64,000 nt of DNA. Origin: Terriglobia bacterium. Its GTDB lineage: Bacteria > Acidobacteriota > Terriglobia > Terriglobales > Acidobacteriaceae. The notes below the pieces were generated by a model. It had not been told where the DNA came from. It was given only the letters and a program-made list of their open reading frames with translations, and made no database searches. The translations under genes and the position numbers were made by a program. Of the stretch, positions 50,779 to 58,729 are shown piece by piece (position 1 is the stretch's first letter; each line of letters begins with the position of its first letter). The stretch spans positions 1-64,000 of the forward strand of contig JAIQFC010000017.1 in the NCBI GenBank assembly GCA_020073465.1, written 5' to 3'.

Positions 50779-51551
50779 GCAAAGCACTCTTATACGATTC
50801 GACGATCTGCATTGGCTGTAAACAGTGCGAGCAAGCCTGCGCCGACCAGAACAAGCTGCCTTACAACGACACGATCGCCGCTGAGGTCCAGCAGTCAGAG
50901 CACAAGCTCACTGTCGTGCTCACACGCGGCGACAAGTTCATGCGGCGTCTGTGCATGAATTGCGAGTCCCCCTCCTGTGCTTCGGTTTGTCCTGTGGGCG
51001 CTTTGCAGAAGACCGCGCTTGGACCGGTCACCTACGACGTCTCGAAATGCATGGGATGTCGCTACTGCATGGTGGCCTGTCCCTTCAGCGTCCCGAAGTA
51101 TGAGTGGGCCAAACTGGTGCCCAAGGTGCAGAAGTGCACGATGTGCTCGGATCGTGTGGCCCAGGGCAAACCCACCGCTTGCGCGGAAATCTGTCCCACG
51201 GGCGCCACCAAGTTCGGCGAGCGCAATGACCTGATTGCCGAAGCCCGGCAGCGCATTCGCGACAATCCCGGCCAGTATGTCGACCATGTGTATGGCCTGA
51301 GTGAAGTCGGCGGGACGTCGGTCCTGTTGCTGTCGAGCGTGCCTTTCACGGATTTCGGCTACGGCACGCCGGACTTCGCCCTGCCCATGCTCACTTCTCG
51401 GGTCCTCGAGCGCATTCCCGACTTTGTGCCCCTGGGGGGAATTCTGCTCGGTGGTTTGTGGTGGATCACACACCGCCGCCAGGAAGTTGCCCTCGCCGAA
51501 GGGCGTCTCCCCGCGGCTGCGAATGAGAAGAAGAACGGGAGGAAGCCATGA
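50775..51551 (+). CDS. HybA-like four-cluster ferredoxin with a C-terminal anchor and no Tat signal
   Basis: An iron-sulphur electron carrier of 258 residues. Four 4Fe-4S sites can be drawn from CIGCKQCEQAC, CMNCESPSCASVC, CMGCRYCMVAC and the split set CTMC plus CAEIC, the HybA/DmsB/NrfC arrangement. A hydrophobic helix (PDFVPLGGILLGGLWWI) near the C-terminus anchors it. HybA normally has a Tat signal; this protein begins MSKALLYDSTICIGCKQC with none, so it probably faces the cytoplasm. Its stop overlaps the following NrfD-family gene by four bases, so the two make one complex. Confidence 0.9.
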   Translation: MSKALLYDSTICIGCKQCEQACADQNKLPYNDTIAAEVQQSEHKLTVVLTRGDKFMRRLCMNCESPSCASVCPVGALQKTALGPVTYDVSKCMGCRYCMVACPFSVPKYEWAKLVPKVQKCTMCSDRVAQGKPTACAEICPTGATKFGERNDLIAEARQRIRDNPGQYVDHVYGLSEVGGTSVLLLSSVPFTDFGYGTPDFALPMLTSRVLERIPDFVPLGGILLGGLWWITHRRQEVALAEGRLPAAANEKKNGRKP

Positions 51552-52729
51552 AGTTCAAGCTCACTTTCTGGAAGCTCGTTTTTTTCTTCTTGATGGCGGC
51601 CGGCCTGTATGCCACGTTCCTGCGCTTTACCAGGGGGCTGGGCGCGTCCACGAACCTCACCGATCAATTTCCCTGGGGCATCTGGATCAGTTTCGACGTG
51701 CTCTGCGGAGTGATGCTGGCCGCCGGCGGCTTTACCCTGACCGCCACCGTGCACATCCTCAACGTCAAGCGCATGCACTCCATCATCCGTCCCACCATCC
51801 TCACCGCTTTCCTGGGATATGTCCTGGTTTGTGTGGCGCTGATGTACGACCTGGGCAAGCCTTACAACATCTGGCATCCCCTCATCATGCGCAATCCCCG
51901 CTCGGTAATGTTCGAGGTTGCCTACTGCGTGATGCTTTACACCACCGTGCTCGCGCTCGAGTTTTCACCCATCGTGCTCGAACGGTTCAACCTGCAAAAG
52001 CCGCTCAAAGTGGTCCGTGCGATCCTCATCCCGCTGGTGATTTGCGGAGTGATTCTTTCCACTCTGCATCAGTCATCCCTGGGGACCCTCTACCTGATCG
52101 TTCCGGAGAAGTTGCATCCTTTCTGGTACAGCCCATTGCTGCCGGTCTTCTTCTTCATTTCCGCCATCGCGGTGGGCCTGGCTATGACGATTTTCGAATC
52201 CTCCATGAGTGCCCGGCACTTTGGCCTCCACCTTGAGTTGCCGGTTCTGCAGGAACTTGGACGCGTCCTTGTGGTCGTGCTCTCGGTGTATGCCGTCCTC
52301 CGCTTTGAGGACCTGCTGCATCGTGGCGCGCTCAAGTTGGCTCTGAAACCCGGGTACGAGATGTACCTCTTCTGGCTGGAGATCGCGCTGTCTGTACTGT
52401 TGCCTCTGGCCCTGCTGCTGCAGAAAAGGATTCGCAACAACCCGCATGGACTGTACTGGGCCGCCGTCCTGGTCGTGCTCGGCTTCATCACCAACCGCAT
52501 GAACGTCAGCATTACTGGCTTCGAAGGATCCACGGGTGTTCGCTACTTTCCCAAATGGAGTGAACTGGCCGTCACTGGAATGATCATCGGCGCCGGTTTC
52601 GTACTGTTCGGCCTGGCCGTGAAGTACTTGCCTATATTTCCCAGGGAAGAATCCTTGGCGGAGCAGGAGGCCAACGCTGCAGTTGTACCCGCAGCCGTAG
52701 CCCCCGTCCTTGAGCATGCCGGAGACTGA
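51548..52729 (+). CDS. NrfD/HybB-family quinone-interacting membrane subunit
   Basis: A ten-helix-type integral membrane protein of 393 residues. The opening FWKLVFFFLMAAGLYATFLR, GASTNLTDQFPWGIWISFDV and HSIIRPTILTAFLGYVLVCV are typical of HybB, which exchanges electrons and protons with menaquinone. IVPEKLHPFWYSPLLPVFF and GRVLVVVLSVYAVLRFEDLL are further family features. It is encoded between the ferredoxin and the haem kinase, overlapping both. HybB partners a hydrogenase in E. coli, but the hydrogenase here has its own HyaC. This subunit may serve a different donor. Confidence 0.92.
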   Translation: MKFKLTFWKLVFFFLMAAGLYATFLRFTRGLGASTNLTDQFPWGIWISFDVLCGVMLAAGGFTLTATVHILNVKRMHSIIRPTILTAFLGYVLVCVALMYDLGKPYNIWHPLIMRNPRSVMFEVAYCVMLYTTVLALEFSPIVLERFNLQKPLKVVRAILIPLVICGVILSTLHQSSLGTLYLIVPEKLHPFWYSPLLPVFFFISAIAVGLAMTIFESSMSARHFGLHLELPVLQELGRVLVVVLSVYAVLRFEDLLHRGALKLALKPGYEMYLFWLEIALSVLLPLALLLQKRIRNNPHGLYWAAVLVVLGFITNRMNVSITGFEGSTGVRYFPKWSELAVTGMIIGAGFVLFGLAVKYLPIFPREESLAEQEANAAVVPAAVAPVLEHAGD

Positions 52730-54398
52730 ACCAACTCGTGGCCGCTGGTTGCACCTGACGCACAGCCTGAGCGCGAAGGTGAACACGCTCCTGCTGAGCG
52801 CCATGGTGGTGATCTTCGCCCTGCTGGGCTATCTCAACATCCGCCTGCATCGCCAGCATCTGGAGCAAGCGACGCTGTTGAGCGCCGAACGCGTCAGCGA
52901 CGTCATCAAGCGCAGCACCACGGACTACATGCTGCGCAACGACCGCGAGGGTCTCCACCACGCCATCCAGACGATGGCCGCCGAGCCCGGCATGGTGAAG
53001 ATCCGCATCTTTGATCAGGAAGGACGCATCACCTACACCACCGACGCCGCGGAAGCCAATCATGTCGTCGACAAAAAAGCCGAGGCCTGCTACGGCTGCC
53101 ACGCGCAATCTCAGCCCCTGGCCCGCCTGAATCGGCCCGACCGCTTCCGCATTTACCGCAACGGCGGGGGGCACCGCGTTCTGGGAATCATCACCCCCAT
53201 CGAGAACCAGCCCTCTTGTTCCAACGCCGAGTGCCACGCTCACCCCGCGCAGCAACAGATCCTGGGCGTCCTTGATACCGACCTGTCTCTTTCCCAGGCC
53301 GACGTCCAGCTCGCAGAGAGCAGCCGCAGCATGCTTCTCTACACCGCCTGCGCCTTGTTGCTGATTGTGCTCCTCAGCGGGTTCTTCGTCTGGCGCCTGA
53401 TCGGAAAGCCGGTGCGCGCACTCAAGCGCGGGACGGAGAGTCTCGCCAAAGGTGACCTCGGCTACCAGATCGATGTGCAATCGCAGGACGAAATCGGTGA
53501 ACTAGCCCGCTCCTTTAACAGCATGAGCGTGCAATTGCAGGCCGAGCACCAGGAGAACCTCGCCTGGACACGTACCCTCGAAGACCGGGTCGAGCAAAAG
53601 ACCCGCGAGCTCAAACGCGCCCACGAGCATGCCCTGCACACCGAAAAGATGGCATCCATCGGCAAGATGGCCGCCGTGCTCGCGCACGAGATCAACAATC
53701 CCCTCTCCGGCATTCTCACCTACGCCAAGCTGCTGCGGAAGTGGATTGACCGCGACAATGCCAGCCGTCCGCACCATGAAGAAATCTGCAGCTCTCTTGA
53801 TCTGATTGCCGCCGAGAGCCGCCGTTGCGGCGACCTGGTGAAGAACCTTCTCACTTTTTCCCGCGCGACCCCCATGAACCTGCAGGCCTCCGACCTTAAT
53901 GAAGTCGTGGACCGCAGCGTGCGCCTGGTGCAGCACCAGCTCGACCTTGCCGGAATCCAGCTACAGCTGCGCCTCGACCCCGCACTGCCCAAGGTTGATT
54001 GCGATCCTTCCCAGATCGAGCAAGTTTTGCTCGCCCTGATCATGAATTCAAAAGACGCCATGCCGCAGGGCGGCAATCTCTGGCTTACGACCAGCTTCAG
54101 CCGCGAAGAAAGCCGGGTTCGCATCGTGCTGCGCGACGACGGCATGGGAATCGCTCCCGAAATCCTAGCTCATCTTTTCGAGCCTTTCGTCACCACCAAA
54201 GAGAGCGGACACGGCGTCGGCCTCGGTCTGGCCATCAGCCGCAGCATCCTGGAGCGCCACAGCGGAAGCATTGAAGCGCAATCCGAGCCCGGCCGTGGCA
54301 CGACGTTTACCGTCACGCTGCCCTGGGATCCGGACAAGGATCCGGGGAAAGAAATTCCTGACCTGGCCGGAATTGCCGGCCGCACCAATGTGAGGTGA
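52716..54398 (+). CDS. Histidine kinase with two haem-c motifs in its periplasmic sensor
   Basis: A membrane sensor kinase of 560 residues. TM1 (VNTLLLSAMVVIFALLGYLN) near 22-41 and TM2 near 207-229 enclose a periplasmic domain with CYGCH (125-129) and CSNAECH (168-174), a normal CX2CH and a CX4CH haem-c site. HAMP (KPVRALKRGTESLAKGDLGY), a coiled-coil helix, HisKA with VLAHEINNPLSG, and an HATPase with DGMGIAPEIL and GVGLGLAISRSIL follow, so the transmitter is intact. The ATG at 52716 overlaps the end of the HybB-like gene by 14 bases. It likely senses redox state or a gas at the haems and signals to the next gene's regulator. Confidence 0.93.
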   Translation: MPETEPTRGRWLHLTHSLSAKVNTLLLSAMVVIFALLGYLNIRLHRQHLEQATLLSAERVSDVIKRSTTDYMLRNDREGLHHAIQTMAAEPGMVKIRIFDQEGRITYTTDAAEANHVVDKKAEACYGCHAQSQPLARLNRPDRFRIYRNGGGHRVLGIITPIENQPSCSNAECHAHPAQQQILGVLDTDLSLSQADVQLAESSRSMLLYTACALLLIVLLSGFFVWRLIGKPVRALKRGTESLAKGDLGYQIDVQSQDEIGELARSFNSMSVQLQAEHQENLAWTRTLEDRVEQKTRELKRAHEHALHTEKMASIGKMAAVLAHEINNPLSGILTYAKLLRKWIDRDNASRPHHEEICSSLDLIAAESRRCGDLVKNLLTFSRATPMNLQASDLNEVVDRSVRLVQHQLDLAGIQLQLRLDPALPKVDCDPSQIEQVLLALIMNSKDAMPQGGNLWLTTSFSREESRVRIVLRDDGMGIAPEILAHLFEPFVTTKESGHGVGLGLAISRSILERHSGSIEAQSEPGRGTTFTVTLPWDPDKDPGKEIPDLAGIAGRTNVR

Positions 54399-54401
54399 TC
54401 C

Positions 54402-55757
54402 GTGGATACCACACCGAAATTATTGATTGTCGACGATGAACTCACTGTCCGCGATTCTCTCGGAAAGTGGTTCCGCGAGGAAGGCTACGAAATCGGCACC
54501 GCGGAGAGCGCCAGCGAGGCCCTGACCCGCATGGCCGAGAAGCGCTGGGACGTCGCCCTGCTCGACATCAAGATGCGCGGCACCGATGGCATCGAACTCC
54601 AGCGCCGCCTGCATGAGATGGATCCCAGCCTCATGGTCATCATGATGACCGGGTATGCCTCGGTCGAAACCGCCGTGACCGCCCTCAAGAACGGAGCCTA
54701 CGACTACGTCAGCAAGCCGCTCGACCCCGATGAGATCGCCCATCTGGTGAAGAAGGCCCTGGCCCACCGCCGCACTGAAGAAGAGAACGTTCGCCTCCGC
54801 GAAACCGTGGTCGAAGCAACGCGTCCCAACGAACTGGTTGGCCAAAGCGCTGCCATGCGCAAAGTGTTTGAAGCTATTGAGACGGTTGCGCCCACCGACG
54901 CGAACGTTCTGATCACCGGCGAGAGCGGAACCGGCAAGGAACTCGTCGTGCGTGCCCTTCACTCCGCCAGCATGCGCCGCTTTCATCCCCTGGTCGTCAT
55001 TCATTGTGGAGCTCTCACGGAGACGTTGCTCGAAAGCGAACTCTTTGGCCACGAAAAAGGAGCCTTTACCGGCGCGCAATACCGCAAGAAGGGGAAGTTT
55101 GAAATTGCCGAGGGCGGCACCGTGTTCCTCGACGAGATCGGAGACATCAGCCTCAAGACCCAGACCGACCTGCTGCGCGTCCTGCAGGAACGCGAGATCA
55201 CCCGCGTCGGCGGCAACCAGACCATCAAGGTCGACTTTCGTCTGGTCGCCGCCACCAACAAGAACCTGGAACGCATGATTGAGGAAGGCACGTTCCGCCC
55301 CGACCTCTTCTATCGCCTCAACGTCTTCCGCATCGAGCTGCCTCCTCTGCGCGATCGCAGAGAAGATATTCCTCCGCTGGTGGAGCATTTCGTGCGCAAG
55401 TTCTCCCTCGCCATGAACAAGCGCATGACCCGCGTCTCGCCCGTCGCCATGACTCAACTGCAGCAGCAACCGTGGCTGGGCAATGTCCGCGAGCTGGAGA
55501 ACGCGGTAGAGCGTGCGATGGTTGTCGCCCAGGAGCCTGAACTGCGCGAGCAGGATTTCCTCTTCAAGCCCCAGTCCGCCGCCACTCCCGCCGACCGGAC
55601 TCTCGACGAAATGGAGCGCGCCCACATCCTTCGGGTCTTGGAGGAATGCGGCGGAAATCAGAGCCGCGCCGCCGATGTGCTTGATATCGACCGCGTCACG
55701 CTCCACCACAAGCTCAAGAAGTACGGCTGGACCCGCACTCCGGTTGAGACGCGATGA
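54402..55757 (+). CDS. NtrC-type sigma-54-dependent response regulator
   Basis: A transcription activator of 451 residues: receiver with Asp55 in LLDIKMRGTDG, AAA+ domain with Walker A GESGTGKE, the sigma-54-contact loop GAFTGA, the Walker B region GGTVFLDEIG, and a C-terminal Fis-like helix-turn-helix (NQSRAADVLDIDRVTLHHKL). It starts with GTG, three bases after the kinase stop, so it is the cognate partner. It should activate promoters with -24/-12 boxes. The operon's own region and the hydrogenase region are candidates but no clear box was seen. Confidence 0.95.
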   Translation: MDTTPKLLIVDDELTVRDSLGKWFREEGYEIGTAESASEALTRMAEKRWDVALLDIKMRGTDGIELQRRLHEMDPSLMVIMMTGYASVETAVTALKNGAYDYVSKPLDPDEIAHLVKKALAHRRTEEENVRLRETVVEATRPNELVGQSAAMRKVFEAIETVAPTDANVLITGESGTGKELVVRALHSASMRRFHPLVVIHCGALTETLLESELFGHEKGAFTGAQYRKKGKFEIAEGGTVFLDEIGDISLKTQTDLLRVLQEREITRVGGNQTIKVDFRLVAATNKNLERMIEEGTFRPDLFYRLNVFRIELPPLRDRREDIPPLVEHFVRKFSLAMNKRMTRVSPVAMTQLQQQPWLGNVRELENAVERAMVVAQEPELREQDFLFKPQSAATPADRTLDEMERAHILRVLEECGGNQSRAADVLDIDRVTLHHKLKKYGWTRTPVETR

Positions 55758-56296
55758 AGCTGGTGCAACTGCTGCCGGTTGGAGACATGGATGGCACGTT
55801 GCTGCGGTATCTGAACGACGCCATCCCGCGCTCCCTCCACGTTTCCTGCGAGATTCTGCCGGCAGTTCTCGATCCGCAACCCAGTTACCATCCGGAACGC
55901 CAGCAGTATCACTCTTCCGAGATTCTGCAGCGCATGCAGAGTTTTCTCCATCCACAAACTTGGCGTCTGCTGGGTGTCACCAGCGTCGACCTCTACATTC
56001 CAATCCTGAAGTATGTTTTCGGCGAAGCCCAGATGGGCGGCCCCTGTGCCGTCGTTTCCTTCCACCGCCTGCGCCAGGAATTCTATGGTCTTGATCGCGA
56101 CGCCACCCTTCTTGGCCAGCGCTTGCTGAAGGAAGCCATCCACGAACTGGGCCACACTCTCGATCTCCGGCACTGCCATGATCACCAGTGCGCCATGGCA
56201 TCCGCCCACGCCGTGGAGTGGATCGACCTTCGCGAGAGTACCCTCTGCGAAAGCTGCAATGCTCGCGTTACCTCCAACGCCGCAGTCCGCGCCTGA
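55754..56296 (+). CDS. amzA: Archaemetzincin-family zinc protease
   Basis: A compact metalloprotease of 180 residues. The extended zinc motif HELGHTLDLRHC (HExxHxxGxxxC-type), followed by CAM and LCESC, gives the two zinc sites characteristic of archaemetzincins. The start MKLVQLLPVGDMDGTLLRYL and TSVDLYIPILKYVFGEAQ are family features. It overlaps the regulator gene by four bases (ATGA). Bacterial members have no settled function. Its placement at the end of a sensor/regulator operon suggests a role in clearing a protein in the same redox response, which is inference. Confidence 0.9.
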   Translation: MKLVQLLPVGDMDGTLLRYLNDAIPRSLHVSCEILPAVLDPQPSYHPERQQYHSSEILQRMQSFLHPQTWRLLGVTSVDLYIPILKYVFGEAQMGGPCAVVSFHRLRQEFYGLDRDATLLGQRLLKEAIHELGHTLDLRHCHDHQCAMASAHAVEWIDLRESTLCESCNARVTSNAAVRA

Positions 56297-56317
56297 ACTC
56301 AAAGGGATGTGCTTGTG

Positions 56318-56365
56318 TGGGGATAGCCGCCCTCGGCTATCCGGCCGGGCGGAGCCGGGCGCTCG
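56318..56365. repeat. GATAGCCG palindrome, uninterrupted relative of the copy at 16201
   Basis: GATAGCCG, CCCT, CGGCTATC, then CGGCCGGGCGGAGCCGGGCG. The loop is four bases, unlike at 16201-16265 where about 24 extra bases are present. Confidence 0.75.
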
Positions 56366-56429
56366 AGTGGCTACAGTAACATCGAATCCGTCGCTGCCTG
56401 CAACCGCATCGTCCTTTAAGCTTTCATGA

Positions 56430-56487
56430 GGCGTCATCCTGAGCGCAGCCGTTCTTCAGGCTGAGCGAAGGATCTCGCGTGCGCATC
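56430..56487. repeat. 57-bp dispersed repeat, copy 5
   Basis: GGCGTCATCCTGAGCGCAGC, then TTCTTCAGGCTGAGCGAAGG and ATCTCGCGTGCGCATC. It lies between archaemetzincin and ROK kinase genes. The rest of the gap 56297-56583 has no gene. Confidence 0.9.
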
Positions 56488-56583
56488 CACGCCCCTCGGC
56501 GAGTGCGCAACTCTTCTCACCGATGCGCGAGAGATGATAGATTCTCAGAACATTTCCTTGCATCAACGGGCACGGGAGTAGGA

Positions 56584-57504
56584 ATGACAATCGCCGCCGT
56601 CGACATCGGGGGAACAAAAATCGCCGTCGGCATGGTCGACGAGAACGGCCGCGTCTTGCACAAGACAACGTCCCCCACCAATACCGACGACTACGCCGGC
56701 GGCCTGAAGACGGTCGCGGCCATGCTGCGCCAGACGGCCCAAGACGCCGCCGTCGAAATCTCCGGCATCGGAATCGGATCCACCGGCCCCGTCAATCCCT
56801 TCACCGGCGAGTTCGGCGACGTCGACTTCCTCCCCGGATGGCGCCACAAGAATCCCGTCGAGGACCTGAACCGCCTGTTCAGGGTCAAAGTTGCCCTCGA
56901 AAACGACGGCGATGCCGCGGCCCTGGCCGAAGCCGCCTGGGGCATAGGCCAGAACAAGAGCCGGCTGATCTACGTCACCGTAGGCACCGGCATCGGGGGC
57001 GGAGTCGTCCTCGATGGAAAACTCTACCGCGGAGTGGATGGCGCGCATCCTGAGGTAGGCCACCACGTTGTGGACGCTTCGGGTCCTCCGTGCACCTGCG
57101 GTTTCCACGGCTGCTGGGAGTCGCTGGCCGCCGGTCCTGCCATGGTCGCCTGGTTCGCAGGCAAAGTGCCCGCGGACTATCCCGATCGTGACCGTCTCAG
57201 CGGCAAACACATCTGCGAGCTTGCAGTGCAGGGAGACAAACTAGCCCGCCAGGCCGTCGACCGTGAGGCCCGTTACCTTGGCCTCGGTCTAGCCAACCTG
57301 ATCAATCTCTTCACCCCCGACGCAATCGTGCTCAGCGGCAGCGTGATGAAGAGCGCCGACCTTCTCCTCCCCGGCATCCGCAAGACAATCTCCGAGGGAT
57401 GCCGCTTCGTCCCAGCCGAAAAAACCGAACTGATGCTCGCGTCGTTAGGCGAAGACACGAACCTCATCGGCGCCGCAAGAGTGTGGTACTACCGCTTCGC
57501 CTGA
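56584..57504 (+). CDS. ROK-family sugar kinase (glucokinase type)
   Basis: An ATP-dependent sugar kinase. Phosphate-1 motif IAAVDIGGTKIAVGMVDENG at the N-terminus, the sugar-binding/catalytic region ALENDGDAAALAEAAWG, VTVGTGIGGGVVLDGKLYRG, and the ROK zinc site PEVGHHVV with CTCGFHGCWES. All are intact, so it should be a kinase and not a repressor, since no DNA-binding domain is present. The ATG at 56584 follows GGGAGTAGGA and gives 306 residues; the longer frame from 56479 is repeat-derived. Glucose is the likely but unproven substrate. It may act with the malQ region products. Confidence 0.9.
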   Translation: MTIAAVDIGGTKIAVGMVDENGRVLHKTTSPTNTDDYAGGLKTVAAMLRQTAQDAAVEISGIGIGSTGPVNPFTGEFGDVDFLPGWRHKNPVEDLNRLFRVKVALENDGDAAALAEAAWGIGQNKSRLIYVTVGTGIGGGVVLDGKLYRGVDGAHPEVGHHVVDASGPPCTCGFHGCWESLAAGPAMVAWFAGKVPADYPDRDRLSGKHICELAVQGDKLARQAVDREARYLGLGLANLINLFTPDAIVLSGSVMKSADLLLPGIRKTISEGCRFVPAEKTELMLASLGEDTNLIGAARVWYYRFA

Positions 57505-57509
57505 GAAGA

Positions 57510-57600
57510 TTCAGCCGCGAAGCGGCGAAAGAATGCAGCCCACGGCGCAAGCCGTGGGTAGGGAAGAAACGAGAGCTAGCCCCAGCGGGCGAAAGAATAG
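57510..57600. repeat. AATGCAGCCCACGGCGCAAG dispersed repeat, uninterrupted copy
   Basis: TTCAGCCGCGAA, GCGGCGAAAGAATGCAGCCC, then ACGGCGCAAGCCGTGGGTAG, ending CCCCAGCGGGCGAAAGAA. A second copy at 63289-63406 is nearly identical over the whole length except for an extra 25 bases at one point. Confidence 0.9.
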
Positions 57601-57646
57601 ATCCACGACTCCTCTACTAAGCGCCGACTGATTTACGGAAGGGACG

Positions 57647-58612
57647 CTACTGTTCCAAATACGGCAAAACCCCCCGCGCCTTCATCCGCAGCCGATATAC
57701 CGACTTCGTCGCCGTGATGTACAGCGTCCGGTAATCCTTATCTCCCCACGTAAGATTTGCCGGCTGCTCCGGCAGAGCAATCGTTCCCAGATGGTGACCA
57801 CTCGAGTCCCACACCCAGATCCCCTTCGGCCCGGTCACATACAAATTTCCATTCGTGTCGACCTTGATTCCATCCGGCACGCCGTCGTCCTTGCCGCCCG
57901 GCTCTTCTCCGAAGATGCGCCCATTCACCAGCGACCCATCGCCCGCAACGTCGTACGCCCGGATGTTCCGCTGCTCGCTGTCATCCACGTAGAAGTGTTC
58001 ACCGTCCGGCGAAAATGCCAGCCCGTTCGGCTGGCTCAAATCCTTAGTGAGCAGCCGCACCGACCCTTTGCCGTCCAGCCGGTAAACTCCCTGAAAAGGA
58101 ATCTCCTGTTTTTCCCCCGCGACCAGGTCAAGCGTCGGATCGGTAAAGTACAACGCGCCATCCGGCCCCACGATCACGTCGTTCGGACTGTTGAACTTCT
58201 TCCCTTCATAGTGGTCGGCGAGAATCTTGTACTTTCCCTCTGGCGTGACTTCGATAATCGCCCGCAGCACGCTTGCGCAATCAATCAACCGGTGTTGCCG
58301 GTCAAACGTATTCCCATCCGGATCGCCCAGCGCAATGACCTCTTCTTTTCGCCCATCCGGAAAGACTTTGAAGATCTTGTTGATCTCCTCATCGCTCACA
58401 TACAAGAATCCCGCCGCATCCCACATGGGACCTTCCGTGAACCCGAATCCGCTCGCGACCGTCTCCAGCTTCGCGTTGTGATCCACGAACTCCCAGAACT
58501 GCGGAGAGATTCCTTCCAGCTCGAACCTGCGCGCTTTCTGCTGAGCGGTGGAAGAGCCAACCATGCAAAGCACAGTAACGACGCAGACGAAGAGCCTAAG
58601 AGTAATTTTCAT
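57647..58612 (-). CDS. Exported SMP-30/gluconolactonase-family protein
   Basis: A six-bladed beta-propeller hydrolase with a signal peptide (LRLFVCVVTVLCMVGSSTAQ). Family features: GFGFTEGPMWDAAGFLYVSD at the start, KFNSPNDVIVGPDGALYFTD, LTKDLSQPNGLAFSPDGEHF and GVPDGIKVDTNGNLYVTGPK. The metal ligands Glu, Asn and Asp expected in these blades are present. It likely opens sugar lactones in the periplasm, fitting the PQQ dehydrogenase encoded 3 kb further on, since such enzymes make lactones. The start at 58612 is the only one with a signal. Confidence 0.9.
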   Translation of the reverse strand: MKITLRLFVCVVTVLCMVGSSTAQQKARRFELEGISPQFWEFVDHNAKLETVASGFGFTEGPMWDAAGFLYVSDEEINKIFKVFPDGRKEEVIALGDPDGNTFDRQHRLIDCASVLRAIIEVTPEGKYKILADHYEGKKFNSPNDVIVGPDGALYFTDPTLDLVAGEKQEIPFQGVYRLDGKGSVRLLTKDLSQPNGLAFSPDGEHFYVDDSEQRNIRAYDVAGDGSLVNGRIFGEEPGGKDDGVPDGIKVDTNGNLYVTGPKGIWVWDSSGHHLGTIALPEQPANLTWGDKDYRTLYITATKSVYRLRMKARGVLPYLEQ

Positions 58613-58630
58613 CGAGCCTAGTTCCGTTCC

Positions 58631-58729
58631 TGCAGCGCCGGCATCTTGCCGGCTGTCGCGAGGGCCTCCCCTGAGCTTGTCGAAGGGGCATCCTGCCCTC
58701 GCAAAGTGAGGCGAGACAGCCGCAGCTAG
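58631..58729. repeat. GCGCCGGCATCTTGCCGGCT repeat with a 25-bp element
   Basis: The inverted relative of the element at 26868-26985: GCGCCGGCATCTTGCCGGCT, then CTCCCCTGAGCTTGTCGAAG at 58667-58689, a variant of the 25-bp element, then CCTGCCCTCGC and GAGACAGCCGCAGC. Confidence 0.65.

Noticed and set aside
54420-55955. A 511-codon minus-strand open frame
   Set aside because: It is antisense to the sigma-54 regulator, whose domains are all intact.
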